18,857 bases of DNA from Kiritimatiellales bacterium (GCA_028692515.1 JAQUXG010000003.1:1-18857); one strand, 5' to 3'; numbered from the stretch's first letter, positions 8,484-16,543 are shown. The notes: generated from the sequence alone by a model not told the origin. A program made the numbers and translations.

Positions 8484-8825
8484 ATGAAGGTCAAAAACAA
8501 AGCAGATTATCGGAAGCGCAGACATCTTCGTTTGCGGAACAAGGTTCAGGGAACAGCCGCGCGCCCTCGCATGGCCGTCTACGTTTCCAACCGTTATATT
8601 TACGTGCAGGTCATCGACGACGACGCGCAGAAAACACTTTGCTCGGCCTCATCGCTGGGCGACAAGTGCACCGTCGAAACCGCCAAAGCGCTCGGCGCCA
8701 AAGCGGCCGAAGCGGCCAAAGCGCAGGGTGTGTCCAAAGTTGTTTTCGACCGCGGCGGATTTGCTTTCGGATCGCGTCTACGTGCGTTGGCCGACAGCGC
8801 CCGCGAAGCCGGTCTCCAGTTCTAG
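8484..8825 (+). CDS. rplR: 50S ribosomal protein L18
   Basis: L18 binds 5S rRNA in the central protuberance. The 113-residue product shows YRKRRHLRLRNKVQGTAARP, the stretch RMAVYVSNRYIYVQVIDDD and the C-terminal VVFDRGGFAFGSRLRALAD. The ATG starts 2 nt after the rplF stop, and its ribosome binding site (AAGGTAAGG) is inside rplF, so translation is coupled. Confidence 0.97.
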   Translation: MKVKNKADYRKRRHLRLRNKVQGTAARPRMAVYVSNRYIYVQVIDDDAQKTLCSASSLGDKCTVETAKALGAKAAEAAKAQGVSKVVFDRGGFAFGSRLRALADSAREAGLQF

Positions 8826-8849
8826 TTTTATGTAAAGGAGTTGCTTGAA

Positions 8850-9377
8850 GTGACTGAAAAAAAATCAGCAGATAGAAAAGTGAAATCCGATTTCAAAGGG
8901 AAATCTGATTTCAAAGCGAAATCCGAGTTCGAAGAACGCGTCGTTCACATTAACCGCAATTCAAAAGTGGTCAAAGGTGGACGCCGTTTCAGCTTCGGAG
9001 CGCTGGTTATCGTCGGCGATGGATCCGGAAAAGTCGGTTACGGTCTCGGCAAAGCCAACGAAGTGGCCGACGCGATTCGTAAAGGCGGCGACAACGCCAA
9101 ACGCGCCATGACACCGATTGTAATGAAAGGCACCACCATCCCGCATGAAGCACGCGGCGAATTCGGCGGCGCGCAGGTTCTTCTGCGTCCGGCGTCTGAA
9201 GGTACCGGTGTAATTGCCGGCGGCTCCTGCCGTGCAGTACTCGAGCTGGCCGGGGTGCGCGATGTGCTTGCCAAGTCGCTTGGCAGCAGCAACCGATTGA
9301 ACGTAACTAAAGCCACCATGGCCGCTCTGGCCTCCTTGCGTTCGCGCGAAGAAGTGATGGCCGCCCGCGGAAAATAA
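8850..9377 (+). CDS. rpsE: 30S ribosomal protein S5 (GTG start, repeat-bearing N-terminus)
   Basis: S5 contributes to decoding fidelity and mRNA unwinding. I chose the GTG at 8850 because AAAGGAG (8834-8840) is 9 nt away; the in-frame TTG at 8841 touches the ribosome binding site and cannot be used. This gives 175 residues. The double-stranded-RNA-binding-like domain is standard: [20 protein letters not shown], then [20 protein letters not shown], the segment [18 protein letters not shown] and the C-terminal [13 protein letters not shown]. The first 35 residues are an extension rich in K, S, D and F, with three tandem six-residue units. rpmD (L30), which usually follows, is absent. Confidence 0.95.
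   Translation: MTEKKSADRKVKSDFKGKSDFKAKSEFEERVVHINRNSKVVKGGRRFSFGALVIVGDGSGKVGYGLGKANEVADAIRKGGDNAKRAMTPIVMKGTTIPHEARGEFGGAQVLLRPASEGTGVIAGGSCRAVLELAGVRDVLAKSLGSSNRLNVTKATMAALASLRSREEVMAARGK
8883..8936 (+). repeat. Three tandem 18-bp units inside rpsE
   Basis: Three adjacent 18-bp units are AAATCCGATTTCAAAGGG, AAATCTGATTTCAAAGCG and AAATCCGAGTTCGAAGAA. They encode [12 protein letters not shown] and KSEFEE at residues 12-29 of S5. The first two differ at two positions, which suggests a fairly recent duplication; the third is more diverged. The frame is kept. Confidence 0.85.
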
Positions 9378-9394
9378 ATTAAGAGGTTTTTAAA

Positions 9395-9835
9395 ATGGAA
9401 CTGCATACTTTACAGCCTGCTAAAGGCTCGACTCATCGAAAAATGCGCGTAGGTCGCGGCCGGGCTTCCGGTAAAGGGAAGACCTCCGGACGCGGTCACA
9501 AAGGGGCTTACGCCCGTTCAGGCCACAAGCATAAGCCGCTCTTTGAAGGGGGCCAGATGCCCATGGCCCGCCGCATTCCGAAACGCGGATTTAAGAACGT
9601 CAACCGCAAAGTATTTGCGCCGGTCAACGTCGCGATGCTTGAAGCGTTCGAAGCCGGCACGGAAGTCACGGTCGATTTGCTCCGCCAGACCGGAATGGTC
9701 AAAGGCAATTGGGACGGCATCAAAGTTCTTGGCCACGGCGAAATCTCCAAAAAGATTTCTGTCCAAGCCAACGCCTTCAGCGCTACCGCCAAAGAGAAGA
9801 TCGAAGCTGCCGGTGGCAGCTGTGAAACAGTCTGA
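9395..9835 (+). CDS. rplO: 50S ribosomal protein L15
   Basis: L15 is a late-assembly 50S protein. The 146-residue product shows the glycine- and basic-rich N-terminal extension GRGRASGKGKTSGRGHKG, then FEGGQMPMARRIPKRGFKN, with a C-terminal globular domain ending SATAKEKIEAAGGSCETV. The ATG follows AAGAGG and lies 17 nt after rpsE, which leaves no space for rpmD. Confidence 0.97.
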   Translation: MELHTLQPAKGSTHRKMRVGRGRASGKGKTSGRGHKGAYARSGHKHKPLFEGGQMPMARRIPKRGFKNVNRKVFAPVNVAMLEAFEAGTEVTVDLLRQTGMVKGNWDGIKVLGHGEISKKISVQANAFSATAKEKIEAAGGSCETV

Positions 9836-9861
9836 CCCGAAAAATCCCAGAGGGGTAAACG

Positions 9862-11205
9862 ATGCTTTCCGCCTTCGTCAACAGCTTTAAGATTCAGGAA
9901 TTACGCCAGCGGATACTTTTCACCTTGGGCGTAATCTTTTTGTGCCGCCTGCTGTCTAACATCCCGATTGCGGGTGTGGACTTCGGCATGATCACCAACT
10001 ATATCAAGTCCTCTGCCAATTCCGGCACGGGCTTCCTTGATATGTTCAACCTCTTCAGCGGCGGTGCGGTTCAGAACTGTGCCATCGGTGCATTGGGGAT
10101 CATGCCCTACATCAGCGCGTCCATTATCATTCAGCTGATGACGGCGGTGGTGCCTGCGCTCGAAAAACTGGCTCGCGAAGGCGAGTCCGGGCGTGCCAAA
10201 ATCACCCAGTACACCCGCTACCTCACGGTGGCGCTCTGTGCCTTTCAGGGCTTCCTGATTGCCCGAGCACTCGAAAGCGGACAGCTCTACTTCCCGGCCG
10301 AAGTCGTTCAGATTCCCGGCCTCGGCTTTGAACTGCTCACCGCCATGACGCTGGTCACCGGCACATTGCTGATGATGTGGCTCGGCGAGCAGATGACCGA
10401 ACGCGGGATCGGCAACGGGATCTCCATGATCATCACCGTCAACATCGTCAGCCGCATGCCGTCTGCCGTCGGGGCAATGATCAGCATGTTTAAGCCGGTC
10501 GACGGGGTCGTTCGCCACTCTCCGTTCATGGCGGCCGCCATGCTCATCATGGTGCTGGCCGTCATTGCACTGGTCGTTGCGGTCACGCAGGCTCAGCAGA
10601 AAATTCCGGTTCAGTACGCCAAGCGCGTTATCGGCCAGAAAGTCTATGGCGGACAGCACACCTTTATGCCGCTGCGCGTCAACTACGCCGGTGTCATGCC
10701 CATCATTTTTGCTCAGGCCATCCTCATGTTCCCCTCCAAGCTGTTCAACATGCTTCCGTGGGCCGGTGCCAAACAGATCGGTGCCGCACTCAGCTATGGA
10801 ACCAACCTCTACATGGCCTGTTTCGGCCTCATGATCCTCTTCTTCTCCTACTTCTGGGTCGCCACGCAATTTAACCCGGTTCAGATCGCCGACGACCTCA
10901 AAAAAGGCGGGGGCTACATCCCCGGCATTCGTCCGGGCACACCCACCGCTGAATTTCTCGATCGCACCATGACCCGCATCACGCTCGCTGGAGCGGTTTT
11001 CCTGACCCTGATTGCCATCCTGCCCACCATCATGGGCAAACAGTTCGGAATTCCCTACATGGTGGCCTCCTTCTTCGGTGGAACCAGTCTGCTCATTATC
11101 GTCGGCGTCATGCTCGACACCATGCGTCAGATTGAGTCGCACCTGCTCATGCGCCACTACGACGGATTCTTGAAAAAAGGAAAACTCAAGTCCGGGAGAA
11201 GATAG
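9862..11205 (+). CDS. secY: Protein translocase channel subunit SecY
   Basis: SecY forms the pore of the Sec translocon in the inner membrane. The 447-residue product has the expected ten hydrophobic segments. Landmarks are the plug/TM2 region (GGAVQNCAIGALGIMPYISA), QLMTAVVPALEKLAREGE in the first cytoplasmic loop, QKIPVQYAKRVIG in the fourth, and the C5-loop motif GGGYIPGIRPGTPT, which contacts SecA and the ribosome. The ribosome binding site is AGAGGGG, and the gene lies 26 nt after rplO. Its place at the end of the spc cluster is classical. Confidence 0.98.
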   Translation: MLSAFVNSFKIQELRQRILFTLGVIFLCRLLSNIPIAGVDFGMITNYIKSSANSGTGFLDMFNLFSGGAVQNCAIGALGIMPYISASIIIQLMTAVVPALEKLAREGESGRAKITQYTRYLTVALCAFQGFLIARALESGQLYFPAEVVQIPGLGFELLTAMTLVTGTLLMMWLGEQMTERGIGNGISMIITVNIVSRMPSAVGAMISMFKPVDGVVRHSPFMAAAMLIMVLAVIALVVAVTQAQQKIPVQYAKRVIGQKVYGGQHTFMPLRVNYAGVMPIIFAQAILMFPSKLFNMLPWAGAKQIGAALSYGTNLYMACFGLMILFFSYFWVATQFNPVQIADDLKKGGGYIPGIRPGTPTAEFLDRTMTRITLAGAVFLTLIAILPTIMGKQFGIPYMVASFFGGTSLLIIVGVMLDTMRQIESHLLMRHYDGFLKKGKLKSGRR

Positions 11206-11207
11206 GC

Positions 11208-11855
11208 ATGGAAGCGATCATCCTCCTCGGTGGACCGGGAGCAGGCAAAGGAACGCTGGCTGAAGTTCTCAAAAAGCAGACCGATTATCTCCACGTCTCC
11301 ACCGGCGACATGCTGCGGGCCGCCACTCAGGCCGGAACATCTGTCGGGACGGAAGCCAAAAGCTACATGGACTCCGGGCAGCTGGTTCCGGACGCCGTCA
11401 TCCTGCGCATCATCGAAGAGCGCATCTCTGAAGAAAATTCAAACTCTCATTTCATGTTCGACGGCTTTCCGCGCACCATCGAACAGGCCGAAGGGCTCGA
11501 CCGGTTTTTCAAAAAACAGGGCGGAGCCATCAACCACGTATTCAATCTGGTCGTAGACCGCGAAGCGTTGCTGGCGCGCCTGACCGGCCGCCGCGTCTGC
11601 AGAAGTTGCGGTGCGGTCTATCACATGGCCAACAAGCCGCCGAAAAAATCCGGCATCTGCGATATCGATGGCGGCGAGCTCTACCAGCGCGCCGACGACA
11701 GCGAAGCAACCATTTTAAACCGCCTTGAAGTCTATAAAAAACAGACGGCGCCGCTCATCGCGTTCTATCAGCAGAAAGGCCTGCTTCGCGAAATTAACGC
11801 CGGGGGAAGCCCTGCGGAAACCCAGACGCTCGTCCTCAACGTCCTCAACGCGTAA
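11208..11855 (+). CDS. adk: Adenylate kinase, zinc-LID type
   Basis: This enzyme interconverts ATP plus AMP and two ADP in the cytoplasm. The 215-residue long-form product has the P-loop GGPGAGKGT (residues 8-16), the AMP-binding segment STGDMLRAA and the FDGFPRT motif. The LID carries C131-x2-C134 and C151-x2-D154, the Cys3-Asp metal site known from Bacillus subtilis adenylate kinase, so zinc is probably bound. It starts 2 nt after secY, as in the secY-adk-map order of many bacteria, and is probably co-translated. Confidence 0.97.
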   Translation: MEAIILLGGPGAGKGTLAEVLKKQTDYLHVSTGDMLRAATQAGTSVGTEAKSYMDSGQLVPDAVILRIIEERISEENSNSHFMFDGFPRTIEQAEGLDRFFKKQGGAINHVFNLVVDREALLARLTGRRVCRSCGAVYHMANKPPKKSGICDIDGGELYQRADDSEATILNRLEVYKKQTAPLIAFYQQKGLLREINAGGSPAETQTLVLNVLNA

Positions 11856-11864
11856 GGCCTTCCC

Positions 11865-12608
11865 ATGATTGTCATCAAAACGCCCTCCGAACTCGACGCC
11901 ATGCGTCGGGTCAACCGCATTACCGCCCGCATCCGCGACGAACTCGCCGCACTCGTTCGCCCCGGCATCACCACGCTCGACCTCGGCAACGCCGCCGGCG
12001 AACTCATCCGCAAAGCGGGCGGCGTCAGCGCCTTCTACGGCTATCACGGCTTTGCCGGCCAGATCTGCGTCTCCGTCAACGACGAAGTCGTCCACGGCAT
12101 TCCCGGCCCGCGCGTCATCCAGAACGGCGACATCGTCAGCATCGACACCGGTGTTTGTTACGAAGGATTTATCGGCGACACCGCCATCACCGTCGCCGCC
12201 GGCGAAATCAGCGACGAAAACAAGCGTCTGCTCGAAGTCACCAAAGCCTCGCTTGCCGCCGGTGTTGCCAAAGCCGTCGTCGGCAACCGGCTCGGCGACA
12301 TCTCGCACGCCATCCAAACCGTCGTTGAAGCAGCAGGATTTTCCATCGTCCGCGAATTTGTCGGACACGGCATCGGCCGCGACCTGCACGAAGACCCGCA
12401 GATTCCAAACTTTGGAAAACCCGGCCGCGGACCCGTCCTCAAAGCCGGCATGACACTCGCCATCGAACCCATGGTCAACATTGGCGGAGCGAAAGTCGAA
12501 ATTCTCGAAGACAAATGGACCGTCGTCACCAAAGACGGAAGCTGTTCCGCGCACTTCGAACACACCGTCGCCGTCGGCCTCAAACCCGAAATCCTCACGC
12601 TCCCCTGA
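11865..12608 (+). CDS. map: Methionine aminopeptidase, type I
   Basis: This enzyme removes the initiator methionine from new proteins. The 247-residue product shows the full set of metal ligands of the pita-bread fold: D94 and D105 (SIDTG and GDTAIT), H168 (GHGIGRDLHEDP), E201 (AIEPM) and E232 (HFEHT). It lacks an N-terminal zinc-finger linker, so it is the short type Ia form. It lies 9 nt after adk and is the last gene of the operon; infA and rpmJ, often next, are not present. The segment coding IPNFGK carries one copy of the window's palindromic repeat, with A/T-ending codons in a gene otherwise rich in C-ending codons. Confidence 0.97.
   Translation: MIVIKTPSELDAMRRVNRITARIRDELAALVRPGITTLDLGNAAGELIRKAGGVSAFYGYHGFAGQICVSVNDEVVHGIPGPRVIQNGDIVSIDTGVCYEGFIGDTAITVAAGEISDENKRLLEVTKASLAAGVAKAVVGNRLGDISHAIQTVVEAAGFSIVREFVGHGIGRDLHEDPQIPNFGKPGRGPVLKAGMTLAIEPMVNIGGAKVEILEDKWTVVTKDGSCSAHFEHTVAVGLKPEILTLP
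12403..12417. repeat. TTCCAA-N3-TTGGAA palindrome inside map
   Basis: The 15-mer TTCCAAACTTTGGAA has both six-base half-sites intact. It encodes part of IPNFGK, a stretch that is often conserved in methionine aminopeptidases, so this copy could be a coincidence of protein sequence. Its register (CCA-N3-NTT-GGA) is the same as in the copy inside the DUF4139 gene. Confidence 0.55.
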
Positions 12609-12615
12609 TTTTTCT

Positions 12616-12632
12616 TCGGCTCATCGAGCCGA
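12616..12632 (+). terminator. Candidate terminator hairpin after map
   Basis: TCGGCTC and GAGCCGA form a perfect 7-bp stem with a 3-nt loop, 8 nt after the map stop. The following bases (CTTTACAT) are only modestly T-rich, so the intrinsic terminator is weak. Its position at the end of the 23-gene operon, facing a convergent gene, supports a role in ending transcription. The rest of the 12609-12765 gap holds the palindrome at 12679, a six-base inverted repeat (TCGTCG 12716-12721, CGACGA 12730-12735) and a decayed palindrome half-site at 12752-12757. Confidence 0.45.
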
Positions 12633-12678
12633 CTTTACATCACGCAGCGAAGGGTATGTTGGTTCTACGAACCCGTCT

Positions 12679-12699
12679 TTTTTCCAAACCTTGGAAAAA
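12679..12699. repeat. TTCCAA-N3-TTGGAA palindrome, T/A-flanked copy
   Basis: The core 15-mer TTCCAAACCTTGGAA (12682-12696) is flanked by three T and three A residues, giving nine paired positions per arm. The whole 21-base unit is identical to the one at 17362-17382, next to the thyX stop. It sits between the convergent ends of map and the DUF4139 gene. Confidence 0.85.
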
Positions 12700-12765
12700 G
12701 TTGAGGCGCCAAGTCTCGTCGGTTTCATTCGACGAAGTGAAGCGGCAATCCTTGGAAACCTTTGT

Positions 12766-14211
12766 CTACCAGCTGTAGTGCACCGTGTAGGTGATGACCT
12801 TTTCTTCGCCGGGCTGGAGCGTTACGCGGAATTCCATGGTGTCGGAACTGGTCTTATTCTGAAGATCGGAGCTGGCGGAAATGTTCCAGGTGAGGGCGCG
12901 GTAGAGGTGCTCAACCACGCGGATTTCAGCGGCATCTTTTTCTTTGCGGTTGCGCACCTTGATCTCGAAAGATTCGTCGATCCAGTTTTTCGAGGTGTCG
13001 ATCTGGTAGTCGGTGCGGGTGCGTTCGCCGACGAGGTCGAAGGCGTTGCCGGTAAAGAGGCGGACGGTTTCATCCTTCGGAGTGTGGTCGATCAGGTTCT
13101 CGCCGGTGAATTCGAGCTGTCCGTCGGTATCGCGGCGGTAGAAGCGCGCCCGGCCTTTGGGCAGGGGAATGCCGAGGCCGTTTTCCTTGGTGTTTTTGAA
13201 TTCGCGCATAACCCACACCTTCGGATTGCATTGGGTTCCATAGTCGCGTTCCTGACGAATGTTAGCCCAGTTCCAGCCTCGGTAGCGGTTTGGATCGATC
13301 TGTAGTCCGTCATAGATGTAGACCGTTTGGCTTTCCACGTTCGCCGCGCGCAAAAATTCGACCTGCTTGGTTTCGCGGTCGCGCAGGGTGGTGGTGCGTC
13401 CCAGCGCGTAGAGGTGGTATTCGTCGAAGGCCTTTTCCGATACGGCAGGCTCTTCGCGATCTGCATAGCTGCTGGCGGCTTTCATTAACCTGCGTGGACT
13501 ATTGCCGTTGGGTTTAATTTTTTCGACATCGCCCGCCATGAGTTTGATCTTGGCGTTTTCGAATGTGCGGCCGCTCTGGTTATTCATCGTCACCCAGCCG
13601 ATCACGTCGACGGTGTCGCCTTTTTCGGGAGCAACGATGTTGTAGTCGGCCTCCCAGCTCATTCCGCCGGAGACATAGCAGAGTTCGGCATCTGTCTTCC
13701 CTTCGCGGTCGCTATGCAAAAGCCAGTTAAAGGTGGGCTTGAGAATCGAGTCGTTTCCAAGGGTTGGAAAAATCGGCTGCCCCGGCAGGCTGAAGCGCAA
13801 TTGACCGTCCACCTCGATGATGGGTTCTTCTTGAGGAATGGGATCTGGATATCGAGAGACGGCATGTCCGCCACGGATGATCTTTCCTTTAATGAGATTG
13901 GTTTCGGAAAGAAAATCAATCTCCCTTCCTTGAAAGTAGTTTAGCAACAGGTTTTGCGAGATGGGGTCGGCGCGGTAGTTCTGTTCGAGAATGCGCAGGG
14001 TGTTCTTTTGGGAAAGGGAGCGAAGGATCACGGAGTCGGGTTCGGCGTGCGCTGTGATTTCCGAGAAGGCAACCTGAGTTTCTCCTTTGTTGAGTTTCAG
14101 CTCAATCTGTTCGCGCACCACGGCGAAGTTCTGATTGTAGAGCGTGAGCGCGGTGTTTTGCGCGTGGCTGGCGGCGGCGGACAGGCAGACGAGTGTGATA
14201 ATCCTTTTCAT
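12766..14211 (-). CDS. Secreted DUF4139-domain protein
   Basis: The product is a DUF4139 family protein of unknown biochemical role. I chose the ATG at 14211 (481 residues) because GGGAGAATACC precedes it and a signal peptide follows at once (MKRIITLVCLSAAASHA, likely cut before Q18); a longer frame to 14310 adds an unsupported 33 residues. The family core is visible as SYVSGGMSW-type sequence (CYVSGGMSWEADYNIVAP), NNQSGRTFENAKIKLMAGDV, the segment VEFLRAANVESQTVYIYDG, REFKNTKENGLGIPLPKGRA and the C-terminal RVTLQPGEEKVITYTVHYSW. It lacks the coiled-coil N-terminal domain seen in many relatives. It is the last gene of the sigma/vWA cluster, 113 nt after the vWA stop, so it is probably exported and works at the envelope with that protein (inference). 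Residues 147-153 (IFPTLGN) are coded by a copy of the palindromic repeat. Confidence 0.85.
   Translation of the reverse strand: MKRIITLVCLSAAASHAQNTALTLYNQNFAVVREQIELKLNKGETQVAFSEITAHAEPDSVILRSLSQKNTLRILEQNYRADPISQNLLLNYFQGREIDFLSETNLIKGKIIRGGHAVSRYPDPIPQEEPIIEVDGQLRFSLPGQPIFPTLGNDSILKPTFNWLLHSDREGKTDAELCYVSGGMSWEADYNIVAPEKGDTVDVIGWVTMNNQSGRTFENAKIKLMAGDVEKIKPNGNSPRRLMKAASSYADREEPAVSEKAFDEYHLYALGRTTTLRDRETKQVEFLRAANVESQTVYIYDGLQIDPNRYRGWNWANIRQERDYGTQCNPKVWVMREFKNTKENGLGIPLPKGRARFYRRDTDGQLEFTGENLIDHTPKDETVRLFTGNAFDLVGERTRTDYQIDTSKNWIDESFEIKVRNRKEKDAAEIRVVEHLYRALTWNISASSDLQNKTSSDTMEFRVTLQPGEEKVITYTVHYSW
13755..13769. repeat. TTCCAA-N3-TTGGAA palindrome inside the DUF4139 gene
   Basis: The 15-mer TTCCAAGGGTTGGAA has both half-sites intact and lies within coding sequence. 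On the minus strand it gives codons for F-P-T-L-G-N at residues 148-153. The reading register is the same as for the map copy. Confidence 0.8.
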
Positions 14212-14274
14212 GGTATTCTCCCGGTTCGGTTTGAATGTGTACGTTAAGATTAAAAAGAATGTGAACAAGAGTAT

Positions 14275-14319
14275 TTCCAAACATTGGAAGCCGGTGAAGT
14301 CTGATTCCAATGTTTGGAA
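14275..14319. repeat. Facing pair of palindromes between vWA and DUF4139 genes
   Basis: TTCCAAACATTGGAA (14275-14289) and TTCCAATGTTTGGAA (14305-14319) are each near-palindromes and are exact reverse complements of each other, separated by 15 nt. Together they can form a 15-bp hairpin with a 15-nt loop. On the transcribed minus strand the structure starts 5 nt after the vWA stop, followed by ATACTCTTGTTC, which is not a clear U-tract. It may act in transcript processing, stability or partial termination. The rest of the 14212-14324 gap shows nothing else clear. Confidence 0.85.
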
Positions 14320-14324
14320 GCTCT

Positions 14325-16532
14325 TTATTCAGGAATCGGAACCAGCAGTTTGGTTCCCTGTTTGATCTGCCGGGTATCTGTGATTTTGTTCAGGCGAATG
14401 ATTTCTGCTTCGGTGCATCCGTACTGCCGGGCTATGTCCCAGATCGTTTCGCCGGGATAGACGATGTGTTCATACACCGGAACGTCCGGTTCTTGCGCAG
14501 GGGTCGGCGTCAGAAGCGTGCCGGCCTTGCGGACGAGGTCGATGAATTCGCGACGGTAGCCGAACTCATCGTTTCCTTGTGAGCGGGCGGCCCATTCGAG
14601 TACCTGCTCGCAGGTGAGGGTGCCTTTGTAGTCCGAGTCGCGCAGCAGCATGCCGAACCCCGCCACGGCGGTTGCGAAGCGGAAGTCGGGACTGGTTTCA
14701 CTGAATGAACGGGCGGTGTCCATCAGCGGGAATTCCAACTTGGCGCTGATATCTCCGTCCGGTTCTTTGTACCGCAGCTTAACGGTCAGCAATTCGCCGG
14801 AGTTTCCGGCGAGCGCATCGCTCGCGGTGGGTTGATATTTCAGATCATCAATGTCCGGCGTGTTGTTGACCGGCTGACCCGCCGGAATAATTTCATAAAG
14901 CGCGGTGACGGTGTGACCCGCACCGATTTCGCCGGCGTCTTTTTTGTCGTCGTTGAAATCTTCGGTGGCCAGCATGCGGTTTTCATAACCGATCAGCCGG
15001 TAGCCCGCGACGCGCGCCGGATTGAATTCAACCTGAATTTTCACGTCTTTGGCGATGGTCACCAGCGTGCCGCTCATCTGATCGACCAGCACTTTGCGGG
15101 CTTCGTTGAAGGTATCGATATAGGCATAGTTTCCGTTGCCGCGGTCGGCCAGCTGTTCCATGGTGGAATCCTTGGTGTTGCCGGTTCCGAAACCGAGTAC
15201 GCTCAGGAAGATGCCGCTCTTGGCTTTTTCTTCAATCAGACGGTTCAGGTCGCCGCCCTGCGTGACGCCGATGTTGAAATCGCCGTCGGTGCAGAGGATG
15301 ACCCGGTTAACCCCATCTTTATTGAAGTTTTCCAGCGCGGTGCTGTAGGCCAGTTGAATGCCCTGACCACCGTTGGTTCCGCCGCCTGCTTTCAGTCGCT
15401 TGAGGGCTGCAATGATCGTGCGGCTGTTGGCGCCGGAGGTCGGCGGCAAAACGAGGCCGGATGATCCAGCATAGACGACGATGGCTACATGATCACGTTT
15501 GTCCAGCTGCTGAGCAAGCATCGTCATGGCACGTTGTACCAGCGGCAGCTTATTTTCCTGATTCATGGAGCCGGAGACATCCAGCAGGAAAACCAGATTC
15601 AGCGGCGGGCGGGCGGCCTGTTCGATCACGCGGCCTTTCAGTCCGATCCGCACCAGCTTGTGTTCTTCGTTCCACGGACATCTGGAAAGTTCCATATGGG
15701 TTGCGAACGGCACGTTGCCGCGCGGTGGGGCGTAGTTATAGTCGAAGTAGTTGATCATCTCTTCAATGCGCACTGCGTCTTTTGGCGGCAGACGGCCTTC
15801 ATTGAGGAAGCGGCGCACGTTGGCGTACGACGCCGTATCCACATCAATCGAGAAGGTGGAGAGCGGCTGGTCAGCCACGCGCAGGAATTTATTTTCCTGA
15901 ATCTCCGCATAGTCCTCAATGCTCGGGCCCCACTGATTTGCAACGAGCCCCTCGGCATCGCCGAGCATCACTCCAGAACCGACGTTTTCTGCGACGAATC
16001 CTTGGGCTATTCCTGCGGACCCAAACACTTCTATTTCAGGCAGACTCTGTTGTGTTCTGGAAATGATTCTCTGCGTCGAGCCAGCCACAGCATTTTTTTT
16101 CATCTTCACCCGGGGCTTCTGGAGATCCGTTTTTTGTCTCGAGAAGACGGGGCTCGGTGGGCAGAAGGCGACTTCTCTTTTCTCAACTGTGGAAAAAATG
16201 ACGATGCTTCCGGAAAGCATCAGCAGAATTCCGCCGATCGATGCGGCAACGGCTATCGGAATCCAGGGTTTACGCGGGAAGGGGATGATCTTTTCTTTCC
16301 GGTTTTTGCGCGCGGCCTGGCGGATGGTTTCGTGCTGTTCTTCGGTCAGAACCATTTGGGCTTCGGCGGCGTAGTGATCTTTGATTTTTCCGGCCAATTT
16401 GCGGATTTCTTCAACCGCTTGGCGGGCTTCCGGGTTGGTTTCGAGTTCTTTTTCAAACGCGGTGCGTTCAGCTTCGGGCAGTTCGCCCAGAGCGTAGGCG
16501 GTCAGTTTTGGATCATTTCTTTCAAATTTCAT
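14325..16532 (-). CDS. YfbK-like vWA membrane protein with anti-sigma-like N-terminus and LysM
   Basis: This 735-residue protein appears to join four modules. Residues 1-80 are cytosolic and helical (LTAYALGELPEAERTAFEKE, ETNPEARQAV), like the N-termini of anti-sigma factors. One hydrophobic helix lies at about 90-114. The YfbK-type N-terminal domain (FSIDVDTASYANVRRFLNEG) is near 205-295. The vWA domain at about 310-485 has a complete MIDAS: D318-x-S320-x-S322, T386 and D416. The YfbK C-terminal region spans about 505-670, and a LysM motif lies at 688-732 (YPGETIWDIARQYGCTEAEI, LNKITDTRQIKQGTKLLVPI). The ATG follows AAGGAGA, which overlaps the stop of the sigma gene 11 nt upstream, so the two are co-translated. 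The predicted topology puts vWA and LysM outside the inner membrane, with LysM able to bind peptidoglycan. The anti-sigma role is inference. Confidence 0.9.
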   Translation of the reverse strand: MKFERNDPKLTAYALGELPEAERTAFEKELETNPEARQAVEEIRKLAGKIKDHYAAEAQMVLTEEQHETIRQAARKNRKEKIIPFPRKPWIPIAVAASIGGILLMLSGSIVIFSTVEKREVAFCPPSPVFSRQKTDLQKPRVKMKKNAVAGSTQRIISRTQQSLPEIEVFGSAGIAQGFVAENVGSGVMLGDAEGLVANQWGPSIEDYAEIQENKFLRVADQPLSTFSIDVDTASYANVRRFLNEGRLPPKDAVRIEEMINYFDYNYAPPRGNVPFATHMELSRCPWNEEHKLVRIGLKGRVIEQAARPPLNLVFLLDVSGSMNQENKLPLVQRAMTMLAQQLDKRDHVAIVVYAGSSGLVLPPTSGANSRTIIAALKRLKAGGGTNGGQGIQLAYSTALENFNKDGVNRVILCTDGDFNIGVTQGGDLNRLIEEKAKSGIFLSVLGFGTGNTKDSTMEQLADRGNGNYAYIDTFNEARKVLVDQMSGTLVTIAKDVKIQVEFNPARVAGYRLIGYENRMLATEDFNDDKKDAGEIGAGHTVTALYEIIPAGQPVNNTPDIDDLKYQPTASDALAGNSGELLTVKLRYKEPDGDISAKLEFPLMDTARSFSETSPDFRFATAVAGFGMLLRDSDYKGTLTCEQVLEWAARSQGNDEFGYRREFIDLVRKAGTLLTPTPAQEPDVPVYEHIVYPGETIWDIARQYGCTEAEIIRLNKITDTRQIKQGTKLLVPIPE

Positions 16533-16543
16533 GGCAAATCTCC

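Noticed and set aside
9901..11157. Long antisense open frame opposite secY (418 codons)
   Set aside because: It is a shadow of the secY frame. The peptide is rich in His, Asp and Gly without any family signature, and secY is certain.
12743..12757. Further TTCCAA palindrome copy before the DUF4139 stop
   Set aside because: Only one half-site is intact and the other matches at three of six bases, so it cannot be told from chance.
14212..14310. Upstream start for the DUF4139 protein with an extra 33-residue hydrophobic leader
   Set aside because: It lacks a ribosome binding site, overlaps the palindromes, and is followed by a good site and a clean signal peptide at 14211.
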